Source: an uncultured Allobaculum sp. (GTDB lineage: Bacteria > Bacillota_I > Bacilli_A > Erysipelotrichales > Erysipelotrichaceae). Taken from it: DNA of 18,169 nucleotides. The position numbers and the translations under genes were made by a program. Positions 6,515 through 13,412 of the stretch are shown here, in pieces; positions within the stretch are counted from its first letter, which is position 1, and every line of letters begins with the position of its first letter. The notes below the pieces were generated by a model. It had not been told where the DNA came from. It searched no databases and worked only from the letters and a program-made list of their open reading frames with translations. The stretch is taken from positions 1 through 18,169 of the forward strand of contig CAJTLE010000053.1 in NCBI GenBank assembly GCA_910577085.1, written 5' to 3'.

Positions 6515-6851
6515 GCAAAAACAGAAACCAGAAACAAATCAAAGCCAGTAATCAATCAAAACCAGACAGTTTGAAGGCATGACTTCACTGACTGTCTGGC
6601 CCCATTGCCCACAACCTCCTTCAGAGCGACCACCAAAACCCGTCGCTCTGGGCTGGGTACTGGTAGGACCAAAAAACTGACCATCCGACAGTCAAATCAA
6701 ATAAGAACAATCAGACAAGAAGAGTCAGTCAAAGCATAAAAATCAATGATCCACCATTCAGGATCAACGATCGAAATCAGACGAAATACGAATCGTCCAA
6801 TCACAACACACAAGACACACGAATCATACGAATCATAAAAGGAGACAAATT
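6515..6851 (+). other. Long nanA-nanT intercistronic region with two hairpins and an A/C-rich leader
   Basis: Two perfect 9-bp hairpins occur in series: CCAGACAGT (6562-6570) with 6591-6599, and CAGAGCGAC (6622-6630) with 6642-6650. Neither has a U-tract. From about 6661 the plus strand is strikingly rich in A and C and poor in G and T up to the next ribosome binding site, so this part should be unstructured RNA. A tandem 9-mer, ACGAATCAT twice (6819-6836), abuts the AAAAGGAG of the transporter. No promoter is visible, so the transporter is probably expressed from the upstream transcript. Confidence 0.6.
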
Positions 6852-8417
6852 ATGCAAGGGTTTACGATCTATGACTTTATTATCCTCGTTGTCTACCTTG
6901 GAGCCGTCCTTGTAGCTGGTCTGTTTTTCGCCAAGAAAGACATGAAAGGCAAGGAATACTTCAAAGGTGACGGAACCATCCCATGGTGGGTGACTTCCGT
7001 ATCGATTTTTGCCACCCTGCTTTCCCCGATTTCCTTCCTCTCGCTGGCTGGAAACTCTTATGCCGGCACCTGGATTATGTGGTTTGCCCAGCTTGGTATG
7101 TTGATTGCCATTCCGCTGGCGATCCGCTACTTCCTGCCTGTTTATGCAAAACTGGATATCGACACAGCCTATCACTATCTTGAGCTGCGCTTTGGATCCA
7201 AAGCCCTGCGCGTTCTGGGTGCGGTGATGTTCATCGTCTACCAGATCGGAAGAATGTCCATCATCATGTATCTGCCCTGCATGGTTCTGGCTTCTTTAAC
7301 CAACATCAACGTTAACATTCTGATCCTGATCATGGGTATCATTGCGATCATCTACTCCTATACAGGTGGTCTGAAATCCGTATTATGGACTGACTTCATT
7401 CAGGGATCTGTCCTGATTGTCGGCATTATCTTTGCCCTGGTGTACCTGATGAGCCACATCGACGGCGGTATTGGTGCTGTCTTCTCTTCCTTCTGGACAG
7501 AGCACAAATTCCTGGCTCCAGATCAGCCGATCTTCGATGCCAACCTGCTTCGCGATTCTGTATTCCTGATGATTTTTGGTGCCGGACTCAACACCCTTGG
7601 TTCTTATGTATCCAGCCAGGATATCGTTCAGCGTTTCGTTACAACAACCGATACAAAGAAACTGAACAAAATGATGCGTACCAACGGAATTCTTTCCATT
7701 GGTCTTGCTACTGCATTCTACCTGATTGGTACAGGTCTGTATGTCTTCTATCAGCAGAATCCGCTTCCACCAGCAGCTGCGCAGGACCAGATCTTTGCTT
7801 CCTATATTGCTTTTGAACTTCCAGTTGGAATTACCGGTCTGCTGCTTGCTGCCATCTACGCGGCGGCACAGTCCACACTCTCTACAGGTCTGAACTCCAT
7901 TGCTTCCTCCTGGACGCTTGATATTCAGTCCCGTCTGACCAAAAAAGAAATGAGCTTTGAAAAACAGACCAAAATTGGTCAGTATGTTTCTCTTGCTGTT
8001 GGAATTTTCTCTATCGTGGTCGCAATGCTGCTGGCTTCTGGCGGAATTACTTCGGCTTACGAATGGTTCAACGGATTCATGGGTCTTGTTCTTGGAATTC
8101 TCGTTGGTATCTTTATTCTGGGTGTTTTCTTCCGCAGAGCCAATGCATGTGGTGCTTTCGCAGGATTTGCCGCTTCAACGATCGTCATGATCATCGTTAA
8201 ATACTATGCAACCAACGTATCGATCTGGTCTTATTCTCTGATCTCGATTGCTGTCTGCCTGGCTGTTGGCCTGCCGGCAAGCTGGCTGTATAACAAAGCA
8301 ACTGGCAAGAAAACAGATGCACCAAAGTTTACCGTGTACGCTGATTTCAGAAAAGGTCTCAAAACCGAAGAAAGACTGGCTGAAGTCCGCGATGCTTCGG
8401 CAGGAGGTATGGCATGA
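6852..8417 (+). CDS. Sodium:solute symporter (SSS/SLC5), probable sialic acid transporter
   Basis: A 521-residue polytopic membrane protein with about 13 hydrophobic segments. SSS hallmarks include SIFATLLSPISFLSLAGN (51-68) in the first helix of the inverted repeat, YTGGLKSVLWTDFIQ (170-184), SSQDIVQRF (254-262), and the Ser/Thr-rich helix STLSTGLNSIASSW (341-354), where the conserved second sodium site is expected. The family couples substrate uptake to sodium entry. Position between nanA and the YhcH gene makes Neu5Ac the likely substrate, as for the SSS-type SiaT proteins. SSS members for other sugars look alike, so specificity rests on context. AAAAGGAG lies 7 nt before the ATG. Its stop overlaps the next start (ATGA), so the two are translationally coupled. 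Confidence 0.88.
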   Translation: MQGFTIYDFIILVVYLGAVLVAGLFFAKKDMKGKEYFKGDGTIPWWVTSVSIFATLLSPISFLSLAGNSYAGTWIMWFAQLGMLIAIPLAIRYFLPVYAKLDIDTAYHYLELRFGSKALRVLGAVMFIVYQIGRMSIIMYLPCMVLASLTNINVNILILIMGIIAIIYSYTGGLKSVLWTDFIQGSVLIVGIIFALVYLMSHIDGGIGAVFSSFWTEHKFLAPDQPIFDANLLRDSVFLMIFGAGLNTLGSYVSSQDIVQRFVTTTDTKKLNKMMRTNGILSIGLATAFYLIGTGLYVFYQQNPLPPAAAQDQIFASYIAFELPVGITGLLLAAIYAAAQSTLSTGLNSIASSWTLDIQSRLTKKEMSFEKQTKIGQYVSLAVGIFSIVVAMLLASGGITSAYEWFNGFMGLVLGILVGIFILGVFFRRANACGAFAGFAASTIVMIIVKYYATNVSIWSYSLISIAVCLAVGLPASWLYNKATGKKTDAPKFTVYADFRKGLKTEERLAEVRDASAGGMA

Positions 8418-8869
8418 TTTTTGCAAGATTAGCTGACCCGGCCAGCCAGGGAAAACTGGAGGCCGGAGTTCAAGAAGCTGTTGACTTTGCCTTAAGCCAT
8501 GACCTGGCTTCATTTGAAAATGGATCTCATCCGATTGATAGTGACCGCTTGTTTGTCAACATCGTCAGCTATGAGACGAAAACGCCGGAAGAACGGTTCT
8601 GGGAGGCTCATAAAGACTATCTGGATGTCCATGTTCCCATTTCTGGGGCTGAACAGATTGATCTGAACTTCCTCGAAAATTTAGAGAAAGGCGAATATGA
8701 AAAGGCTGGAGATTTCCAGCCAGCCTTTGGAGACAAGATGGCCAGTGTCATCATGAATCCAGGTGACTTTCTGGTCTGCTATCCCAATGATGCTCATCGC
8801 ACCGCAGTTAAAGCCGGTGATCAGCCAGAAATGATCAAAAAAGCGATTTTCAAAGTCAAAATCGACTGA
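8414..8869 (+). CDS. nanQ: YhcH/YjgK/YiaL family protein, probable sialic acid anomerase NanQ
   Basis: A 151-residue cupin-like protein. The family signature is visible as FWEAHKDYLDVHVPISGAEQ (62-81) and FLVCYPNDAHRT (119-130). His66, His73, Glu80 and His128 are candidates for the metal-binding and active site. E. coli NanQ (formerly YhcH) speeds interconversion of the alpha and beta anomers of sialic acid so that NanA receives its substrate. The same role is inferred here from the family and the 4-bp overlap with the transporter. A strong terminator follows, so this is the last gene of the nanE-led transcript. Confidence 0.88.
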   Translation: MIFARLADPASQGKLEAGVQEAVDFALSHDLASFENGSHPIDSDRLFVNIVSYETKTPEERFWEAHKDYLDVHVPISGAEQIDLNFLENLEKGEYEKAGDFQPAFGDKMASVIMNPGDFLVCYPNDAHRTAVKAGDQPEMIKKAIFKVKID

Positions 8870-8901
8870 TTCTATTGATTGACCAAGCACTTTGAATCAT
8901 C

Positions 8902-8935
8902 AAACCGTCTTTCAAAAACCGAAAGACGGTTTTTT
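8902..8935 (+). terminator. Intrinsic terminator after the YhcH/NanQ gene
   Basis: A 12-bp perfect stem (AAACCGTCTTTC / GAAAGACGGTTT) encloses a 7-nt loop and ends in a T-run. It lies 33 bp past the stop codon and divides the locus into a nanE-led unit and a nanK-led unit. Confidence 0.85.
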
Positions 8936-8981
8936 ACTGCCAGATTCCAATCATGGACTGTGCTGGCTAAAATAATAGTAA

Positions 8982-8997
8982 TTGAAAGCTTTTTCAA
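8982..8997. promoter_or_regulatory. RpiR-type operator candidate upstream of nanK
   Basis: TTGAAA-GCTT-TTTCAA is a perfect 6+6 dyad with the same half-sites and 4-nt spacing as the sites in front of nanE. It lies about 117 bp before the nanK start, just after the upstream terminator. This suggests that nanK is a second transcription unit under the same regulator. No clear -35/-10 pair was found next to it. Confidence 0.55.
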
Positions 8998-9113
8998 AGC
9001 GGAGAGAAACCGGCCTGTTGGCAGGAATGGCGTGCTATCGTAACGATTCTTTGAAAAGCTTCGCAGATGAAGGTTTGAAGACATGAGAAGGTCTATGAAA
9101 AGGAGAGAGAAAA

Positions 9114-10007
9114 ATGAATAAGTTTATCTGCATTGATATTGGCGGAACAGCCATTAAATATGGAGTCGTTCAAAGCGATGGAATGATCGTAAAAGCCCAG
9201 GAAACCCCGACCCGCGCCAATAAGGGCGGCAAAGCTCTGGCACAGAAAGTGCGTGGACTGGCCGCTGAGTGCAGGGAAGAATATCCAGAGGTAAAAGGAG
9301 TCGCCATTTCAAGTGCGGGAATGGTGGATACAGACAACGCGTCAATTTTATATGCATCCGATGCGATCCCAGGGTATGCGGGAATCTGCTTCAGGGATGA
9401 ACTGGCCAGTTTGAATCTGCCCGTTGAAGTTGAAAATGATGTCAATTGTGCCGGCCTTTCTGAATATGCAAGCGGCAGTGCCAAAGGGGCCGGATCTGCT
9501 CTGGTTTTAACAATTGGAACAGGAATTGGTGGCTGCTTTATTGATCATGGACGGCTTCTTCATGGCAATACGTATTCAGCCTGTGAAGTGGGTTATATGC
9601 CATTATATGGAGAACATTTCCAGAAACTGGCTGCCACTTCGGCGATGACGGCCAATGTTGCTAAACGCAAAGAAGAGCCAATTGAAGAGTGGAATGGCCG
9701 GAAAATTTTTGAACTAGCGGCTGCTGGCGACAAAATCTGTCAGGAAGAAATTGAGCGGATGTGCACCTACCTTGGACAGGGGATTGCAGCCATCTGTTAT
9801 ATCCTTAACCCGGAAGTTGTGGTACTTGGCGGCGGAATTATGGCTCAGGACAAAATTTTGCGCCCAATGATCGAAAAAAGCTTTACCCAGGCATCGATTC
9901 CCCTGATTTCTGAGTCCACCCGGATTGAATTTGCCAGCCACCAGAATGCAGCAGGCATGCAAGGGGCCCTGGTTCATTTCCTGAATTCTCATCCCGATCT
10001 TGCCTGA
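9114..10007 (+). CDS. nanK: ROK-family kinase, probable N-acetylmannosamine kinase
   Basis: A 297-residue cytoplasmic kinase. The ATP phosphate-binding motif DIGGT is at 8-12, the catalytic region VENDVNCAG at 106-114 (Asp109 as base), and the glycine loop TIGTGIGG at 133-140. A second nucleotide motif, VVLGGGIM, is near 237-244. The family phosphorylates sugars with ATP. In this cluster the substrate should be ManNAc, giving ManNAc-6-P for NanE. The usual ROK zinc motif (CxCGxxGCxE) is absent; the corresponding segment reads GNTYSACEVGYMPL. The protein therefore belongs to a zinc-less ROK branch, and another sugar such as glucose or GlcNAc is possible. GGAGAGA precedes the ATG. Confidence 0.85.
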   Translation: MNKFICIDIGGTAIKYGVVQSDGMIVKAQETPTRANKGGKALAQKVRGLAAECREEYPEVKGVAISSAGMVDTDNASILYASDAIPGYAGICFRDELASLNLPVEVENDVNCAGLSEYASGSAKGAGSALVLTIGTGIGGCFIDHGRLLHGNTYSACEVGYMPLYGEHFQKLAATSAMTANVAKRKEEPIEEWNGRKIFELAAAGDKICQEEIERMCTYLGQGIAAICYILNPEVVVLGGGIMAQDKILRPMIEKSFTQASIPLISESTRIEFASHQNAAGMQGALVHFLNSHPDLA

Positions 10008-10050
10008 TGAGTTTTTGCATTCAAGAGGATGATCAATCGTTAATGTCTGA

Positions 10051-10130
10051 TATATCGAGCAAATGTCGATATAGATATAAAAGGTTGATAGAACTGAAGT
10101 AGATCTATAGGAAAGCACACGCCTATAGAT
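10051..10130. promoter_or_regulatory. Two dyads upstream of the RpiR gene
   Basis: TATATCGA (10051-10058) and TCGATATA (10066-10073) form an 8+8 dyad with a 7-nt spacer. ATCTATAGG (10103-10111) and CCTATAGAT (10122-10130) form a 9+9 dyad with a 10-nt spacer. Neither has a T-run, so they are more likely protein-binding sites or leader hairpins than terminators. They differ from the TGAAA...TTTCA sites at nanE and nanK, so I see no evidence that the regulator controls its own gene through that motif. Confidence 0.45.
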
Positions 10131-10137
10131 TCGAAAA

Positions 10138-10163
10138 AAGCGGTAAAGAAAAGCGGTAAAGAA
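10138..10163 (+). repeat. 13-bp tandem duplication abutting the RpiR start
   Basis: AAGCGGTAAAGAA occurs twice in direct tandem (10138-10150 and 10151-10163). It ends within the GAAGGGAG that should act as the ribosome binding site of the next gene. Confidence 0.85.
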
Positions 10164-10167
10164 GGGA

Positions 10168-11037
10168 GTGGTATTCACGCAGTATACAGAAAAATCGGCT
10201 CTGCCTCTAATTGAGGCCGCCTATTCCAATATGACCCAGACCGAAAAAGGAATTGCCCACTATTTCCTTGAAGAAAATGAACCAAATGATCTCTCATTAA
10301 AAGAAATGGCTCGTCTGCTTGCGGTTTCGGAAGCCACTCTGGTCCGCTTTGCCAAAAAATGTGGGTTTAAAGGCTATCGAGAATTTATCTTTCAGTACAG
10401 CAACAGTCTGGAAATGAAGAAAACCGGCGAAAACATTGCCCAGTCTTCCTTACAGGTGCTCAATGCCTATCAGGATCTGCTGACGAAAAGCTACAGCCTG
10501 ATCCGGGAAGAACAGATCTGCAAAGTGGCGCAGATGATTTCGGAGGCCAGACGGGTATATGTAGGTGGAATTGGGTCATCGGGATATGCCGCCAGAGAAA
10601 TGGCCTATCGATTTATGCGGGTCGGTGTCGGCATCGAGGCTTTTGATGATGTCGATATGATGCGGATGATTTCGGTTTTCCGTGACGACCAGGATTTGGT
10701 TTTTGGTCTTTCTTTATCCGCAACCCGGCAAGAATTTCTCGAATATCTCCATGTTGCCCACCAGCGTAAAGCGAAAACGGTTCTGATCACCTCCAGCCCC
10801 CGTGAGTGTTTCAAGGAGTTTGTGGATGAAGTGATCATTATCCCATCGCTTTTGCATCTGAATCATGGCAATCTGATCTCCCCGCAGTTTCCGCTGCTGG
10901 TGATGATTGATATTTTATATGCGGCCTATATGCGCCAGAACAGAAGTGAAAAAGAAAACCTGCACGGCCAGACTGTCCAGATGGTTGAACGTGACCAAGT
11001 CCTAAGCGATGCCCGGCAAAGTAGCAGTCAAAAGTGA
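10168..11037 (+). CDS. RpiR-family transcriptional regulator, probable sialic acid regulator
   Basis: A 289-residue regulator. Residues about 10-78 form the RpiR helix-turn-helix domain (TQTEKGIAHYFLEE, then SLKEMARLLAVSEATLVRFA and KKCGFKGYREF). Residues about 105-250 form a SIS sugar-phosphate-binding domain with the loops GIGSSG (134-139), GLSLSATRQE (180-189) and VLITSSP (205-211). Such proteins sense phosphosugars; ManNAc-6-P or GlcNAc-6-P would be a logical ligand here. The likely operators are the TGAAA-N4-TTTCA sites at nanE and nanK. The start is odd: GTG at 10168 is the only usual start codon before the conserved helix, and the AAGGGA element touches it with no spacer. The first in-frame Met, residue 22, would remove part of the DNA-binding domain. 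Confidence 0.9.
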   Translation: MVFTQYTEKSALPLIEAAYSNMTQTEKGIAHYFLEENEPNDLSLKEMARLLAVSEATLVRFAKKCGFKGYREFIFQYSNSLEMKKTGENIAQSSLQVLNAYQDLLTKSYSLIREEQICKVAQMISEARRVYVGGIGSSGYAAREMAYRFMRVGVGIEAFDDVDMMRMISVFRDDQDLVFGLSLSATRQEFLEYLHVAHQRKAKTVLITSSPRECFKEFVDEVIIIPSLLHLNHGNLISPQFPLLVMIDILYAAYMRQNRSEKENLHGQTVQMVERDQVLSDARQSSSQK

Positions 11038-11074
11038 ATCAGGACAGGCGGCATAAACCAGCCCAAAAAGCAGA

Positions 11075-11094
11075 GCGGCTGAATGGAAAGCCGC
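11075..11094 (+). other. Intercistronic hairpin without U-tract
   Basis: GCGGCT (11075-11080) pairs with AGCCGC (11089-11094) around an 8-nt loop, about 40 bp after the RpiR stop. No T-run follows, so the esterase downstream may share the transcript. Confidence 0.45.
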
Positions 11095-11184
11095 GTCAAT
11101 TGAATAAGAGTGCAACCGAATGCGAAGCCCAAGCGAACAGACTGAAGAAGAATAGTCAATAGTCGAACAAAAGGAGTAATCAGA

Positions 11185-11832
11185 ATGACAAAACGAATTT
11201 TATGCTTTGGAGATTCAAATACCTGGGGATATTGCCCCTATGAATATCGCCGGATGGATGAAAGATGGACCCGCCATCTGGATGGCGGCCTGGATGAGCT
11301 GGAAGTTATTGAAGAAGGTCTGTCCGGACGCAATGCGGTGTGCATCGATACCTTCCAGCCCGAAAAATCCGGCTTTAAGGATTTTAAAACCGCAATTCTG
11401 ACCCATCATCCCCTTGATCTGATTCTTCTTATGCTTGGCACGAATGATTTAAAGTCGTCTTACCATTCTTCAGCCAGATTCATTGCCAATGGTCTGCGCC
11501 AGTATGTGCGGGAGTATATGAATCCCACCCTTTTCGAAGGAATGCCCACACCGGCTTTATTGGTGGTGGCACCAATCCTGCTGGCTGATCATCTGCCTGA
11601 ACTTCAAGGGCCCGGCGGCACCTTCGATGCCTATTCGGTTGAGCAATCTAAGTTGTTAGCGGATGAGATTCAAAACGCAATTGCTCCTTACCCAGTCTAT
11701 TTTCTGGATGCTTCAAAATATGCTCAGGCCAGTGACTTTGATGGAATTCACATGGATGAAGCAAACCATCAAAGACTGGCCGAGGCACTTAGTCATAAAA
11801 TCCAGGAGATTTTCAGTCAGACTGCCCAATAA
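11185..11832 (+). CDS. SGNH/GDSL-family esterase, possible sialate O-acetylesterase
   Basis: A 215-residue hydrolase without a signal peptide, so probably cytoplasmic. The four SGNH blocks are present: GDSNTWG (9-15) with nucleophile Ser11, EGLSGRNA (44-51) with the oxyanion-hole Gly, LGTND (84-88) with Asn87, and DFDGIHMDE (184-192) with the catalytic Asp and His189. The closest general type is the compact arylesterase group. In E. coli the unrelated NanS removes O-acetyl groups from sialic acids, and an esterase in a nan locus suggests a similar role on imported 9-O-acetyl-Neu5Ac. This is inferred only from context. AAAGGAG precedes the ATG. A copy of the 117-bp repeat begins three bases after the stop. 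Confidence 0.85.
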   Translation: MTKRILCFGDSNTWGYCPYEYRRMDERWTRHLDGGLDELEVIEEGLSGRNAVCIDTFQPEKSGFKDFKTAILTHHPLDLILLMLGTNDLKSSYHSSARFIANGLRQYVREYMNPTLFEGMPTPALLVVAPILLADHLPELQGPGGTFDAYSVEQSKLLADEIQNAIAPYPVYFLDASKYAQASDFDGIHMDEANHQRLAEALSHKIQEIFSQTAQ

Positions 11833-11834
11833 GA

Positions 11835-11951
11835 AGAGTTGCTTTTCTTTGATGAATTTGAGTCTCTTAAATAAGAAGAGGAGAAACACGGGGTGAAAAG
11901 ATTGGACTTCTTTTTCATTCGATCAGTAATCGATCCAGCCCTCCTTTAAAA
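11835..11951 (+). repeat. 117-bp dispersed repeat, copy 1
   Basis: This block matches 13429-13544 in the same orientation, roughly 80% identical by eye. The first 23 bases are identical, starting AGAGTTGCTTTTCTTTGATG. A conserved TCGAT-NAGTA-ATCGA hairpin follows further on, and both end in a CCTTTAAAA-like or TTCTTTAAAA string. It has no long open frame. It directly follows the esterase stop codon and is followed by a hairpin at 11968-12007. Confidence 0.8.
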
Positions 11952-11967
11952 GCTTACCGTAAAAATG

Positions 11968-12007
11968 AAACAGTCCCTGATTGCTGCACAGCTATCCGGG
12001 ACTGTTT
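11968..12007. terminator. Hairpin after repeat copy 1, probable terminator
   Basis: A 10-bp perfect stem AAACAGTCCC / GGGACTGTTT encloses a 20-nt loop. The plus-strand T-run is short (TTTAGTT). On the minus strand the stem is followed by TTTCATTTTT, so it may work in either direction. Confidence 0.5.
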
Positions 12008-12018
12008 AGTTGCCTGCA

Positions 12019-12081
12019 AAAATTCGTGAGGTGGAGTGATCTCAGTTTTTTAAAGAACCCAATCGTACCTCACGCAATTTT
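12019..12081 (-). terminator. Long hairpin, probable terminator of the small minus-strand gene
   Basis: CGTGAGGT (12025-12032) pairs with ACCTCACG (12067-12074). AAAATT / AATTTT extends the stem across a single bulged C. Read on the minus strand, a T-run (positions 12018-12024) follows the stem, as in an intrinsic terminator. It lies about 115 bp past the stop of the gene at 12198-12410. Confidence 0.5.
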
Positions 12082-12197
12082 CGATTTCCAAAATAAGTAT
12101 CCGCTAGGTGTGATGCGTTGTTCAGTATGATTGGTCCTGCGGTATATGTATACATGGGGTTGATTTGCACCCCAAGAATGTGAGGCGGAAATTCAGG

Positions 12198-12410
12198 TTA
12201 AGTGTTTCTCTTATCTTCTTTAACTGGAAGAGCTGCTACTAAAATCCAGCCAGCAAGGGGAACAACCATGCAAATCCAAAAATATAACAAACTATTATAA
12301 CCTTTCATTTTACAAACAGATTGAAATGCTTTAGCAATCCAGTATGTGACTAATATATATAATATTAAGAAGAAAATAATGGTTCCAGGATCTAAATAAT
12401 TTGATGTCAT
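12198..12410 (-). CDS. Small two-helix membrane protein
   Basis: A 70-residue protein beginning MTSNYLDPGTIIFF. It has two hydrophobic segments (about 8-27 and 42-61). Between them lies a conserved-looking AKAFQSVCKMKGYNS stretch, and the end is LVAALPVKEDKRNT. The layout of an amphipathic KGY linker, an aromatic YFW segment and a polar tail after an ALP motif is typical of small uncharacterised Firmicute membrane proteins. No strong Shine-Dalgarno sequence is present. Instead a hairpin with GCGGCAA / TTGCCGC arms (12416-12459) lies directly upstream of the start. The function is unknown. The surrounding DNA is more A/T-rich than the flanking operons. Confidence 0.7.
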   Translation of the reverse strand: MTSNYLDPGTIIFFLILYILVTYWIAKAFQSVCKMKGYNSLLYFWICMVVPLAGWILVAALPVKEDKRNT

Positions 12411-12415
12411 CTAAT

Positions 12416-12459
12416 GCGGCAAGGAAACCCCATAGCTTGTTGTGGGGAGGAATTGCCGC
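12416..12459 (-). promoter_or_regulatory. Leader hairpin of the small membrane protein gene
   Basis: GCGGCAA (12416-12422) pairs with TTGCCGC (12453-12459), and CCCCA (12428-12432) with TGGGG (12443-12447), across a purine-rich internal loop. It ends 5 nt before the ATG on the minus strand, where a ribosome binding site would be expected, so it may limit translation. Confidence 0.45.
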
Positions 12460-12468
12460 CTACACCTC

Positions 12469-12627
12469 CTATTCAATGTTTACAATATTGTTTTGTCGCT
12501 TATCAATAAGCCATCCACTCGATGACTCAAGTCTTTTTAATTTCTTCCAGGATACAGAAGCAGATACCGTATTTCCGTCAAGCATCCTGATATCGCATCT
12601 TCCTGGTGTTCGTTTTCCCAAAGGCTC
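12469..12627 (-). pseudogene. Possible gene remnant with 52 coherent codons
   Basis: A minus-strand frame opens right after a stop at 12628-12630 and ends at a TAG (12469-12471). It encodes a protein-like sequence including CDIRMLDGNTVSASVSWKKL and, after a short gap, GWLIDKRQNNIVNIE. It lacks a ribosome binding site and a good start codon; a TTG or an internal ATG is possible. I cannot assign it to a family. An overlapping plus-strand frame is also open here, so the coding strand is uncertain. It may be the decayed end of a mobile element or regulatory gene. Confidence 0.25.
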
Positions 12628-13133
12628 TTACGCAAACAGTGTATTTAGCTATCATCACTATTATCGATGACAGCAATTACTGCTCATGGTAATAATCCAA
12701 AATACGATAGATAAACTCATCTCAAATTAGGTAATGTCACTTAATCAACAACAAGAATGATTCGGGCTTATTTATTCACCAGAATCATTAGTGTTAAAAA
12801 CTACATTTGCGTAAGATTCAATTCTTCTAGCAGAGATGGATTGTATTTTTACTATAACATGTTGCTTTTGAATCGTGTATTATTTTTTTTGATTTTATTG
12901 TCTATAGATCAATGCGGTGCTATTTACAACATTACTGTTTACACCTTATAGATAATCAAAGCACGACAAAGAGGCGAGTCTCTGGATCTTTTTCAGAATA
13001 CTCGTCAGTTGTCGTGCTTCTTAATGCTTTTTCGATTTTCTCGCTTCCATTGCCTGTCGGATTCAGGGGTCGATCTAAAAACGTTGTACGAATTCATGGG
13101 TATAGTTTAAACTGTTTATAAGACGGCGATAGT
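12628..13133. other. A/T-rich intergenic stretch with hairpins
   Basis: About 500 bp without a supported gene. It contains an AATGATTC / GAATCATT dyad (12756-12789) and the large hairpin at 12959-13019. Short open frames occur on the plus strand, but none has a ribosome binding site or recognisable motifs. Confidence 0.5.
12959..13019. repeat. 61-nt multi-segment hairpin
   Basis: AAGCACGACAA (12959-12969) pairs exactly with TTGTCGTGCTT (13009-13019). Inside, CGAGT (12975-12979) pairs with ACTCG (13000-13004) and TCTG (12981-12984) with CAGA (12994-12997). No T-run directly follows either arm; a CTTTTTC occurs a few bases later on the plus strand. It may be a terminator, a small structured RNA or the end of a miniature element. 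Confidence 0.65.
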
Positions 13134-13412
13134 ATGAAAATCAAATCGAAATATAAATGGTATTGGATACTTGTAGTTTTGCTGATCGTAAATTTTTTGA
13201 TGAGCACTACAGTGATGTTTGTTACTTTCAGACTATATACGCTGCTTCGATATGGAGTTTTGCTAAATAAAAACCTGGAAATTTGGGTGAAATTTGAAAC
13301 GTTTTATTATAATTTCAGATGGTATGTTCAACCATTCTTTTGGGCTGCAATTATGGGAACGTCCTTGAAGATTCTCTACGATATTTTAAAAAAACTGGAT
13401 ATAGAGAATTAG
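13134..13412 (+). CDS. Small membrane protein of unknown function
   Basis: A 92-residue protein beginning MKIKSKYKWYW. It has a strong hydrophobic segment at about 10-33 and a second at about 64-83, with a basic N-terminus and a charged end (LKKLDIEN). The first segment could be read as an uncleaved signal anchor. I do not recognise a family. The ribosome binding site is poor (only GACGGCGATAG upstream), and the codons are more A/T-rich than those of the nan genes, which could mean recent acquisition. Repeat copy 2 starts 16 bp after its stop, in the same arrangement as copy 1 after the esterase gene. Confidence 0.6.
   Translation: MKIKSKYKWYWILVVLLIVNFLMSTTVMFVTFRLYTLLRYGVLLNKNLEIWVKFETFYYNFRWYVQPFFWAAIMGTSLKILYDILKKLDIEN

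Noticed and set aside
12401..12951. Plus-strand frames of 89 and 64 codons
   Set aside because: The first overlaps the start of the minus-strand membrane protein gene and its leader hairpin. Neither has a ribosome binding site.
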